Positions 1-5,603 of a DNA stretch of 5,603 nt are shown here, one piece after another. The position numbers were made by a program, and so were the translations under genes. Below the pieces are notes generated by a model. That model made no database searches, was not told the DNA's origin, and was given only the letters and a program-made list of their open reading frames with translations. Position 1 is the stretch's first letter. Each line of letters starts with the position of its first letter. The stretch is taken from positions 1 to 5,603 of the forward strand of contig JAJUFK010000166.1 of the NCBI GenBank assembly GCA_029266015.1, read 5' to 3'. This DNA is from Bacteroidota bacterium (GTDB taxonomy: Bacteria; Bacteroidota; Bacteroidia; Bacteroidales; UBA1715).

Positions 1-251
1 AAGAAAAAAAAAAAAAATAACATTTCCAAATGTATGTAGAAAATAATTGTAAAAAGGTGTATAAAAGATGTATGTAAATATGTTCTTTTTTACACTGAAT
101 ATCAATTTATATCATGATAACCTTCAATTTAAACTAAAAATAATTTTTGTAATTAAAAAAAAAATCGAAATTTGCCACAATAATTACTAATTCTATAGAT
201 ACCTTTAAATAGTAAGGTTTTATACTAATATACTTATAAAACTAACTTCAA
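1..251. other. A/T-rich leader upstream of leuB
   Basis: No gene is supported in this stretch. It is extremely A/T-rich and opens with a run of 13 or more A residues near position 4. It contains a 9-base direct repeat, ATGTATGTA, at 30-38 and 68-76. It also has a 10-base palindrome, TATCATGATA, at 110-119, and a dyad just before leuB that is listed separately. No good match to the Bacteroidota promoter pair (TTTG near -33, TAnnTTTG near -7) was found. The closest are TAATTTTTG at 141-149 and TACCTTTA at 200-207, both imperfect. A leuB promoter probably lies here, but I cannot place it. Confidence 0.5.
217..242 (+). promoter_or_regulatory. 8-bp inverted repeat just upstream of leuB
   Basis: GTTTTATA at 217-224 is exactly complementary to TATAAAAC at 235-242, with a 10-base spacer. 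The right arm ends 9 bases before the leuB ATG. It could be an operator dyad or a weak hairpin in the leuB leader that covers the ribosome landing site. In DNA this A/T-rich, an 8-bp dyad can arise by chance, so the regulatory role is only a guess. Confidence 0.25.
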
Positions 252-1316
252 ATGAAAAAAAACATAGCAGTATTAGCCGGCGATGGTATAGGTCCGGAAG
301 TTATAAGAGAAGCTCTCAAAGTAACAAAAGCAATTGAAAAAAAATTTGGTCATGAATTTACATATACCGAAGCTATTACCGGAGCATGTGCAATAGACGA
401 AGTAGGAGACCCATATCCGGAATTAACTCATACAATTTGTATGAATGCCGATGCTGTATTGTTTGGCGCTATTGGTCACCCAAAATTTGATAACGACCCT
501 ACAGCTAAAGTTCGTCCAGAGCAAGGTTTGTTACGTATGCGTAAACAATTAGGATTATATGCAAACATTCGTCCGGTAGAAACATTTGATTCTCTATTAC
601 ATAAATCACCATTAAAAAAAGAATTGGTAGAAGGTGCTAACTTTATGTGCATTCGCGAACTCACAGGTGGTATTTATTTTGGCGAAAAAGGAAGAAAAGA
701 CGATGGTAATACAGCATTCGACAATTGTGTGTATACTCGCGAAGAAGTAGAACGTATTTTAAAATTGGGCTATGAATATGCAATGAAACGCAACAAAAAA
801 CTTACTATAGTAGACAAAGCAAATGTATTGGAAACATCTCGATTGTGGCGTCAAATTGGTCAAGAAATGGCTCCGAAGTATCCCGAAGTTGAAACACAGT
901 TTATGTTTGTTGACAATGCCGCAATGCAAATTATTCAATGGCCAAAAAATTTCGACGTTATGGTAACCGAAAATATGTTTGGCGATATTTTAACCGACGA
1001 AGCTTCTGTTATCACAGGTTCTATGGGATTGTTGCCATCAGCTTCTATCGGTATCCATACCAGCGTATTTGAGCCAATTCACGGTTCATATCCACAAGCA
1101 GCAGGTAAAAATATAGCAAACCCGGTGGCAACTATACTTTCGGCAGCTATGATGTTTGAATACGCATTTGGCATGATGCAAGAAGGTGCTTTGATTCGTA
1201 AAGCAGTAGCAGCCTCATTAGAAGCAAATGTTGTAACCGAAGATATATCGAAAGAACATGCAAAATCTACCAGTGACGTAGGTGATTGGATTACACAATA
1301 TATTGAAAAAGCATAA
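252..1316 (+). CDS. leuB: 3-isopropylmalate dehydrogenase (LeuB)
   Basis: Cytoplasmic enzyme of leucine synthesis. It oxidises and decarboxylates (2R,3S)-3-isopropylmalate to 2-oxoisocaproate with NAD+ and Mg2+ or Mn2+. The 354 residues match the usual family length, and the protein is complete. The N-terminal strand has the AGDGIGPEV motif (9-17). Substrate-binding arginines fall at about R95, R97, R107 and R135 (within RELTGG). Y142 and K189 (VDKANV) fit the catalytic pair. D221, D245 and D249 fit the metal ligands. The signature running from N241 through G257 is intact (NMFGDILTDE...GSMG). The nucleotide loop reads HGSYPQAAGKNIANP (277-291), with Q where many LeuB proteins have D (GSAPDIAGK). 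I believe this variant is common in Bacteroidota. The ATG at 252 gives the expected MKKNIAVLAGDGIGPE start, and no Shine-Dalgarno is visible. A strong terminator follows the stop, so leuB ends its transcript. Isocitrate or tartrate dehydrogenase relatives are less likely, given the LLRMRK and RELTGG motifs. Confidence 0.96.
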   Translation: MKKNIAVLAGDGIGPEVIREALKVTKAIEKKFGHEFTYTEAITGACAIDEVGDPYPELTHTICMNADAVLFGAIGHPKFDNDPTAKVRPEQGLLRMRKQLGLYANIRPVETFDSLLHKSPLKKELVEGANFMCIRELTGGIYFGEKGRKDDGNTAFDNCVYTREEVERILKLGYEYAMKRNKKLTIVDKANVLETSRLWRQIGQEMAPKYPEVETQFMFVDNAAMQIIQWPKNFDVMVTENMFGDILTDEASVITGSMGLLPSASIGIHTSVFEPIHGSYPQAAGKNIANPVATILSAAMMFEYAFGMMQEGALIRKAVAASLEANVVTEDISKEHAKSTSDVGDWITQYIEKA

Positions 1317-1328
1317 TTGCTTATCTAT

Positions 1329-1365
1329 AAAAAGGCTGTTTTCTGTATAGAGAGCAGCCTTTTTT
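1329..1365 (+). terminator. Intrinsic terminator of leuB
   Basis: AAAAAGGCTG (1329-1338) pairs perfectly with CAGCCTTTTT (1355-1364). The helix can extend inward through T-G, T-A, T-G, T-A, C-G and T-A pairs (1339-1344 with 1349-1354) to a four-base GTAT loop. That makes a stem of about 16 bp with two wobble pairs, ending in a T-run at 1360-1365. It starts 13 bases after the leuB stop. It also lies upstream of the chitosanase ATG at 1383, which argues against the in-frame TTG at 1317 as that gene's start. Confidence 0.9.
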
Positions 1366-1382
1366 ATGAATACTTACAAAGT

Positions 1383-2237
1383 ATGTTCATTAAACATTTT
1401 TCTTCACGTATAGTTATTTTACGAAATATACTTGTATTTATTATCACAGTATGTGTATGCACATACTGTGTAAAAAAAGGCCCTGAACCAATTGAAGACA
1501 ATTTAATTCCCTTTGATAAAGCTCACAAAATTATTGCAGAAAAAATAATTTCATGTTTTGAAAACAGCACACCAATAATACAATATGATTATATAGAATA
1601 CTTAAACGATGGAAGAGGTTATACCGCAGGGAAAGCCGGTTTTACAACTGCTACCGGCGATATGTTACAACTTATAGAATTATATACCGATTCTGTTCCC
1701 ACCAATAATCTTGCGTACTTCATTCCCACAATAAGAGAATATTCACTACATGAAAATAATTCTATTAAAGGTTTAGAAAATTTACCTAAAACATGGAAAC
1801 AAGCATGTAAAGATTCTGTTTTTATACACTGTCAAGATATAATTGCCGATTCACTATATTATATTCCTGCTGTTCGTATAGCAAAACAATTAGGATTAAA
1901 ATATCCATTATCATTACTCAATATTTACGACGCTATCATTCAACATGGCGAAGGTGACGACCCCGATGGGCTTTCTGTTATTATATACAAAACAAATACT
2001 AAATGCGGTGGTTATCCATTAGAAGGAATACATGAATATATATGGTTAGAAACATTTATTGATATACGTAAATCTATTGTAAAACATGCTCATAATGCTG
2101 ATACTCGAAAAGAATGGAGAAAATCGGTTGATAGAGTAACCGCTTTGGATAAACTACGAAAAGAAGGTAATTTTTTACTCCAAAGTACTATAGAAATTAA
2201 AGTTTACGGAGATACATTTAAAATTACATATGAATAA
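1383..2237 (+). CDS. csn: Chitosanase, glycoside hydrolase family 46
   Basis: Endo-hydrolase of beta-1,4 links in chitosan (partly or fully deacetylated chitin), acting outside the cytoplasm. The protein has 284 residues from ATG 1383. Residues 12-28 form a hydrophobic signal or anchor, and the catalytic domain runs from about 42 to 284. It matches GH46 along its length: FENS (59-62) holds the likely general acid E60, and NDGRGYT (75-81) holds the likely general base D76. AGFTTATGDM (85-94) holds D93, followed by LIELYTDSVPTNNL, YYIPAV (159-164), YDAIIQHGEGDDPDG (182-196) and DTRKEWRKSV (240-249). From memory, Bacillus subtilis Csn reads almost the same at these blocks (FENGTP, DDGRGFT, AGFTTATGD, IQHGDGDDPD), including the short spacing between E and D, so this is the Bacillus-type subgroup. 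The frame is open back to TTG 1317, but that start would lie inside the terminator region and delay the signal sequence. No Shine-Dalgarno is visible. No canonical lipobox is visible, although C24, C26 and C29 sit at the end of the hydrophobic stretch. Confidence 0.9.
   Translation: MFIKHFSSRIVILRNILVFIITVCVCTYCVKKGPEPIEDNLIPFDKAHKIIAEKIISCFENSTPIIQYDYIEYLNDGRGYTAGKAGFTTATGDMLQLIELYTDSVPTNNLAYFIPTIREYSLHENNSIKGLENLPKTWKQACKDSVFIHCQDIIADSLYYIPAVRIAKQLGLKYPLSLLNIYDAIIQHGEGDDPDGLSVIIYKTNTKCGGYPLEGIHEYIWLETFIDIRKSIVKHAHNADTRKEWRKSVDRVTALDKLRKEGNFLLQSTIEIKVYGDTFKITYE
1445..1470. repeat. Perfect 11-bp inverted repeat inside csn signal-sequence codons
   Basis: CACAGTATGTG (1445-1455) is followed by TATG and then by its exact reverse complement CACATACTGTG (1460-1470). 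The repeat lies 62-88 bases into csn, over the codons for I21 to C29. It has no T-run after it on either strand, so it does not look like a terminator. As mRNA it would fold into a tight hairpin near the translation start. As DNA it would suit a dimeric regulator. Either role is inference. Confidence 0.8.
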
Positions 2238-2286
2238 TTCATTTTTTGAGTTTAAAAGGAATTTAGACGCATACTAACAATGATAT

Positions 2287-2304
2287 ATGTGATATACATC
2301 ACAT
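2287..2304. promoter_or_regulatory. CRP/FNR-family-like operator upstream of the MFS gene
   Basis: The sequence contains TGTGA (2288-2292), six bases (TATACA), then TCACA (2299-2303). These are exactly the half-sites and spacing of the well-known CRP consensus TGTGA-N6-TCACA. Flanking A and T extend the symmetry to 7 bp per arm, and the right side continues TCACATTT as in the extended consensus. The centre lies about 67 bases before the transporter ATG and about 58 bases after the csn stop. This suggests cAMP- or redox-type control by a CRP/FNR homologue. Which homologue, and whether it activates or represses, cannot be read from the window. Confidence 0.6.
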
Positions 2305-2331
2305 TTACACCTATAAAAACAAAAAAAAGTA

Positions 2332-2339
2332 TAATATTG
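2332..2339 (+). promoter_or_regulatory. Candidate -7 promoter element for the MFS gene
   Basis: TAATATTG differs at one position from the Bacteroidota -7 consensus TAnnTTTG and lies 23 bases before the ATG at 2363. A clear -33 TTTG partner is absent. The nearest is TTTA at 2304-2307, spaced a little too far. A weak -33 element would fit a promoter that needs an activator bound at the CRP-like site, but this is speculative. Confidence 0.3.
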
Positions 2340-2362
2340 CAGCAAAACATAAAAACAGTAAT

Positions 2363-3622
2363 ATGACAACAGAAACAACAAAAAACAAAGGATGGTTAGT
2401 GGTTTTTGCAGGAGTAGCCATTAATCTTGCATTAGGCATTTTATACTCTTGGAGTATATTTAAAGACAGTATATCAAAATCAATTGATACAGGAGGCGAT
2501 GGTGCTTTTACATGGTCAAAAGCAGCATTAAATGACCCGTATGCAGTATGTATTTTAGTTTTTGCTTTTTCAATGATATTGGCCGGCAAAATACAAGATA
2601 AATATGGTCCACGTGTTACTGCTCTTATAGGAGGAGTATTGGTAGGAATAGGATTTTTTATATTATCATCAACCACAAGTTATGCATTGTGGGTATTAGG
2701 TTTTGGAGTATTGGCAGGTATGGGAATCGGGTTTGGATATTCGGCTGCAACACCACCTGCATTAAAATGGTTTCCATCTTCTAAAACAGGAGTTGTAGCA
2801 GGTATAGTAGTATCGGGCTTTGGATTAGCTCCGGTTTACATAGCTCCATTAGCTACATATTTGGTAAATAATTTTGGGTTACAACATGCCATGCTTATAT
2901 TTGCAATACTATTTATACTGGTTGTTTGCGGAGCAGCATTACTCCTTCAAAATCCACCTGCAGGTTATATAGCTCATGATAAATCCAATACAAATACTCA
3001 AACAACAAAACCAATTGCAAGCAAAGATTTTACCGTTAAAGAAATACTTAAAACACCTTCATTTTATCTTATTTGGGTTATTTTCTTTATAGCTTCGGGA
3101 GCAGGATTAATGGTAATAGGAAGCATATCGGGCATGGCTAAAAAAAGTATGGGCGAAGCAGCTTTTGTTGCAGTTGCAATTATGGCTATAGGTAACGCAT
3201 CGGGACGAATTATTGCCGGTCTGGTATCAGATAAAATTGGAAGAGTACTTACATTATTAATTATAATTTTATTTCAAGCAAGCCTCATGTTTGCATCAAT
3301 GTTGGTTATAGGCGGAAACACCGAGGCTTTACTTATAGTGTTACTTGCCACGTTTATAGGATTCAATTACGGCACCAATCTTTCATTGTTTCCATCATTT
3401 ACCAAAAGCTTTTGGGGTATGAAAAATTTTGGTGTAAACTATGGTGTTTTAATGTCGGCATGGGGATTAGGAGGATTTATTTTCAGTCGATTATCACAAA
3501 CCATTGTAGCAAAAACAGGAACACATACTACCTCTTTTATTATAGCAGGTTCATGTTTATTGGTATGTGCATTATTAGCACTTGTTTTGAAACATATAGA
3601 AAAAAAACAAATTACAGCATAA
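2363..3622 (+). CDS. MFS transporter, OFA (oxalate/formate antiporter-like) family
   Basis: Inner-membrane secondary transporter, probably for a small carboxylate. It has 419 residues and about twelve membrane segments, at roughly 11-33, 58-76, 84-103, 107-129, 142-168, 174-195, 233-256, 266-288, 295-315, 321-341, 357-380 and 390-411. A hydrophilic central loop runs from 196 to 232. Family marks are the GWLVVFAGVAINLALGILYSW start (10-30), the MFS loop motifs GKIQDKYGPR (75-84) and GLVSDKIGR (286-294), FGYSAATPPALKWFP (124-138), NPPAGY after segment 6 (197-202), and FGVNYGVL in segment 11 (356-363). R282 in segment 8 matches the position of the substrate-site Arg of OxlT. The segment-11 Lys of OxlT seems to be replaced near W367, so oxalate is doubtful; formate, lactate or pyruvate-like substrates are possible. 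The ATG at 2363 starts the family's usual short N-terminus. A CRP-like site lies upstream and a bidirectional terminator downstream. Confidence 0.9.
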   Translation: MTTETTKNKGWLVVFAGVAINLALGILYSWSIFKDSISKSIDTGGDGAFTWSKAALNDPYAVCILVFAFSMILAGKIQDKYGPRVTALIGGVLVGIGFFILSSTTSYALWVLGFGVLAGMGIGFGYSAATPPALKWFPSSKTGVVAGIVVSGFGLAPVYIAPLATYLVNNFGLQHAMLIFAILFILVVCGAALLLQNPPAGYIAHDKSNTNTQTTKPIASKDFTVKEILKTPSFYLIWVIFFIASGAGLMVIGSISGMAKKSMGEAAFVAVAIMAIGNASGRIIAGLVSDKIGRVLTLLIIILFQASLMFASMLVIGGNTEALLIVLLATFIGFNYGTNLSLFPSFTKSFWGMKNFGVNYGVLMSAWGLGGFIFSRLSQTIVAKTGTHTTSFIIAGSCLLVCALLALVLKHIEKKQITA

Positions 3623-3642
3623 TAGAATATATTTGATAATAA

Positions 3643-3681
3643 AAAAAAGGTGTTTGATTAAGTTAATCAAACACCTTTTTT
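3643..3681. terminator. Bidirectional intrinsic terminator between convergent genes
   Basis: GGTGTTTGATTA (3649-3660) pairs perfectly with TAATCAAACACC (3664-3675) around a three-base AGT loop. The flanking A-run (3643-3648) pairs with the T-run (3676-3681), giving about 18 uninterrupted pairs. With A residues on one side and T residues on the other, it can stop transcripts from both directions: the MFS gene on the plus strand, and the thrA-lipoprotein unit on the minus strand. It lies 20 bases after the MFS stop and 34 bases from the lipoprotein stop. Confidence 0.93.
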
Positions 3682-3709
3682 ATTACAAATATCCTATAAT
3701 CTTTGTAAT
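3682..3709. repeat. 8-bp inverted repeat beside the terminator
   Basis: ATTACAAA (3682-3689) and TTTGTAAT (3702-3709) are exact reverse complements with a 12-base spacer. It sits between the lipoprotein stop and the shared terminator. It could be an extra 3'-end hairpin on the minus-strand transcript, or chance in A/T-rich DNA. Confidence 0.4.
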
Positions 3710-3715
3710 CAATTA

Positions 3716-4108
3716 TTATTTATATCGCTGTGCTATCCAATTCCACGTGCCTCCTATATAGCTGTGAGCAGTACCAACTAAAACCTCATCATCAAACACT
3801 ACAGCTTCATACACAGCATCACGATTGTTAAAGTACAAGATTATTTTATCGTCATGTAATTCCCATTCATCATTATATGGAGTAGTATCATACAGATTAA
3901 AACATACTAACCTACCATTATCACCAAAAAATACTTCAAACGTACGATTTCCCCATTCTCTATGATTATATGATAATTTCCACACTGTGTGTTCAATCCA
4001 CTTGTGCGATACCAAAGACACAGAAGACACAAATTGTTGCGAATGTTTACATCCACTTGTTACAATCAATACTGCACAAACTAATGCAACAATCCGCATA
4101 TAGCACAT
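3716..4108 (-). CDS. Small lipoprotein of unknown function, possible beta-barrel fold
   Basis: A 130-residue protein that I do not recognise. The N-terminus is a clear lipoprotein signal: R5, a hydrophobic core IVALVCAVLIV (6-16), then the lipobox TSGC with C20 as the lipidated cysteine. The mature part (20-130) is rich in aromatic residues and alternates short strands with turns: W43, W52, FEVFFGDNGRL (58-67), W82, IILYF (89-93), Y100, and a final GGTWNWIAQRY (119-129). This pattern resembles small lipocalin-like or beta-sandwich lipoproteins of Bacteroidota, but that is a guess from the pattern alone. No acidic residues follow C20, so a surface-export signal is not evident. The ATG at 4108 overlaps the thrA stop by one base (TAATG), which favours this start by translational coupling. 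The in-frame ATG at 4099 (M4) would give an equally good, shorter signal peptide. Confidence 0.75.
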   Translation of the reverse strand: MCYMRIVALVCAVLIVTSGCKHSQQFVSSVSLVSHKWIEHTVWKLSYNHREWGNRTFEVFFGDNGRLVCFNLYDTTPYNDEWELHDDKIILYFNNRDAVYEAVVFDDEVLVGTAHSYIGGTWNWIAQRYK

Positions 4109-5603
4109 TAAAAGTTACCTATTCGTATAATATCTGCAAATACTCCTGCAGCAGTAACAGCAGCACCGGCGCCGGGCCCTATCACTATAAGAGGTTGTGT
4201 TCTGTAACGAGCAGTAGTAAACGAAATTATATTGTCGCTTCCCATAACATTATAAAAAGGATGCGATGAATCTATCATGGTAATTTTCGTTTTTGCTTTA
4301 CCATTTTCATAACTTGCTATATATTTAATACGTTTACCTGCGGCCTCTGCCTCTTGTATTTTTTTTGCATACAATTCATTATCATATGCTTCTAATGTCT
4401 TCCACAATTCATCAACTGTGGTAGTTGCTTGACTTTGAGGGCTTAAACAATTTTCAACCTCAACATCTTCTAAATTAAATGTACATCCGATTTCACGAGA
4501 CAAAATCAAAATTTTACGAGCCACATCTTTACCCGACAAATCTATTTTAGGATCGGGTTCTGTATATCCTTTTTCGCGAGCCAATTTCACAGTTGACAAA
4601 AAGTCTTTTTGTGATGAACAATTACTAAATATAAAATTAAGTGAGCCCGATAAAATTGCTTCAATTTTTATAATTTCATCACCGCTTTTAATTAAATCTT
4701 TTAATGTATTTATTACCGGTAAACCTGCACCTACGTTAGTTTCATAATAAAAACGAGCTCCGGTTTCGGCAGCAAGTTTATGTATAGTAACATATCGTGA
4801 ATAATCACTAGCATTTGCAACTTTGTTTGGCGTAACTACCGAAATACTTTTTTCAAGAATTTCTTCATACTTATCGGCAACATCATAACTTGCAGTATTA
4901 TCAACAAAAACACTGTTTCTTAAATTAAGAGCTTTCATTTCATTTACAAATGCATCTATATTCGGTTTTTTTCCGGCATTTTTTAAATCATGCTCCCAAT
5001 TTTGCAAATCTATTCCTTCTTCATCTATTATATATCCGTCTATATTTGAAATTCCTACAACTTTAACATCAATATTATTTTGTAAAACTAATGTTGAATG
5101 TTGAGCTTCTATTTGCTTAAGCAATTCACCGCCAATTACTCCTGTACCTACCACAAATACATTAATAGTTTTAGTATTGGACAAGAAAAACGATTCATGC
5201 AGCGCATTTAATGCTTTATGCGTATCATTTCCATTAATTACAGCCGAAATATTTAACTCACTTGCTCCTTGCGCAATAGCATGTACGTTAATACCATTTA
5301 TGCCAAGAGCATTGAAAAATTTACCTGAAACCCCCGGGATATTTTTCATATTTTCACCTACAGCTGATACTATTGCCAAATTATGTTCTGCTTTAATATC
5401 GTCAATTAGATTCGTTTTTATTTCCAACTCAAATTCTTGCTTGAGTAATTCTACAGAACGCAAAGCGTCTTTAGGTAACACAGCAAAAGTAATAGAATGT
5501 TCCGATGAACCTTGTGTAATAAGAATTACATTAATAGATTCTTTTGCTATAGCTCTAAACAAACGCATTGAAATACCTGCCTCTCCTATCATTCCACTAC
5601 CTT
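4108..5603 (-). CDS. thrA: Bifunctional aspartokinase/homoserine dehydrogenase, partial (5' end outside window)
   Basis: Cytoplasmic enzyme that phosphorylates aspartate and reduces aspartate semialdehyde to homoserine, feeding threonine and methionine synthesis. The frame stays open to the right edge and reads GSG just before M at 5592. Together these give GSGM, as in E. coli ThrA near residue 330, so 5592 is not the start and the kinase catalytic domain lies outside. Counting from that M, two ACT regulatory repeats are visible, with ITQGSSEHSI (25-34) and IAQGASELNI (106-115). The homoserine dehydrogenase part follows, with nucleotide motif GTGVIGG (149-155), TPNKVAN (254-260), NVGAGLPV (286-293) and LSGSLNFIF (324-332). 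GYTEPDPKIDLSGKDVARK (352-370) carries likely active-site residues E355, D361, D366 and K370. The C-terminus, GPGAGAAVTAAGVFADIIRIGNF, is complete. About 497 of a usual 810-820 residues are present. The downstream gene is a lipoprotein rather than thrB or thrC. Confidence 0.95.
   Translation of the reverse strand, partial: GSGMIGEAGISMRLFRAIAKESINVILITQGSSEHSITFAVLPKDALRSVELLKQEFELEIKTNLIDDIKAEHNLAIVSAVGENMKNIPGVSGKFFNALGINGINVHAIAQGASELNISAVINGNDTHKALNALHESFFLSNTKTINVFVVGTGVIGGELLKQIEAQHSTLVLQNNIDVKVVGISNIDGYIIDEEGIDLQNWEHDLKNAGKKPNIDAFVNEMKALNLRNSVFVDNTASYDVADKYEEILEKSISVVTPNKVANASDYSRYVTIHKLAAETGARFYYETNVGAGLPVINTLKDLIKSGDEIIKIEAILSGSLNFIFSNCSSQKDFLSTVKLAREKGYTEPDPKIDLSGKDVARKILILSREIGCTFNLEDVEVENCLSPQSQATTTVDELWKTLEAYDNELYAKKIQEAEAAGKRIKYIASYENGKAKTKITMIDSSHPFYNVMGSDNIISFTTARYRTQPLIVIGPGAGAAVTAAGVFADIIRIGNF

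Noticed and set aside
30..76. Direct repeat ATGTATGTA twice in the leuB leader as a possible iteron or operator
   Set aside because: There are only two copies of a short, low-complexity word in A/T-rich DNA. The frames opened by their ATGs stop immediately, so they are not leader peptides.
476..664. 62-residue minus-strand open frame inside leuB
   Set aside because: It is antisense to the conserved substrate-binding region of leuB and has no independent support.
1317..1382. In-frame N-terminal extension of csn starting at TTG 1317
   Set aside because: It would begin directly after the leuB stop, read through the terminator hairpin, and put 22 extra residues before a good signal segment. ATG 1383 fits better.
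2311..2676. 121-residue open frame on the minus strand over the MFS start
   Set aside because: It lies opposite the well-supported transporter gene, and its sequence resembles no family I know.
3412..3636. 74-residue open frame inside the MFS gene in another frame
   Set aside because: It is a shadow frame of the transporter C-terminus, full of Tyr, Cys and Asn, as expected from a shifted reading.
3981..3991. CACAC-T-GTGTG palindrome in the lipoprotein gene
   Set aside because: It is short, built from a simple alternating pattern, and mid-gene with no partner site. It is probably chance.
4164..4180. GC-rich patch near the thrA 3' end
   Set aside because: It is explained by the Gly/Pro/Ala codons of the conserved GPGAGAAVTAAG segment and needs no other explanation.
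3970..4269. 99-residue plus-strand open frame spanning the lipoprotein and thrA ends
   Set aside because: It is antisense to two supported genes, has low-complexity Ser/Thr content, and shows no domain.

Overview
The window looks like a chromosomal segment from an AT-rich member of the Bacteroidota. The evidence is indirect. The genes lack Shine-Dalgarno sequences and have A-rich leaders. The spacers are very A/T-rich. The LeuB and fused ThrA proteins read like Bacteroidota versions. No rRNA, tRNA, CRISPR array, transposase or phage gene is visible.

Layout from left to right. An A/T-rich leader (1-251) with a small dyad precedes leuB (252-1316, +), the 3-isopropylmalate dehydrogenase of leucine synthesis. 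A strong intrinsic terminator follows at once (1329-1365). Only 17 bases after it begins a gene for a GH46 chitosanase (1383-2237, +), which resembles the Bacillus Csn type and has an N-terminal signal or anchor. A 125-base spacer carries a near-ideal CRP/FNR-type palindrome. It leads into an OFA-family (oxalate/formate antiporter-like) MFS transporter gene (2363-3622, +). A long, symmetric, bidirectional terminator (3643-3681) separates this from two minus-strand genes. One is a small lipoprotein gene (3716-4108). The other is the 3' two-thirds of a bifunctional aspartokinase/homoserine dehydrogenase gene, thrA (4108 to the right edge, cut at its 5' end). The thrA stop and the lipoprotein start share one base (TAATG), so the two are probably co-transcribed and translationally coupled.

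How the genes work together. leuB and thrA are housekeeping amino-acid biosynthesis genes. Between them sits a possible accessory pair: a secreted or surface-anchored polysaccharide hydrolase, and a carboxylate transporter that may answer to a CRP-like regulator. Nothing in the sequence ties the two accessory genes to one pathway. I see no previously undescribed multi-gene system. The best leads are a perfect 11-bp inverted repeat inside the chitosanase signal-sequence codons, the terminator placed directly in front of that gene, the CRP-like site before the transporter, and the coupled thrA-lipoprotein pair.
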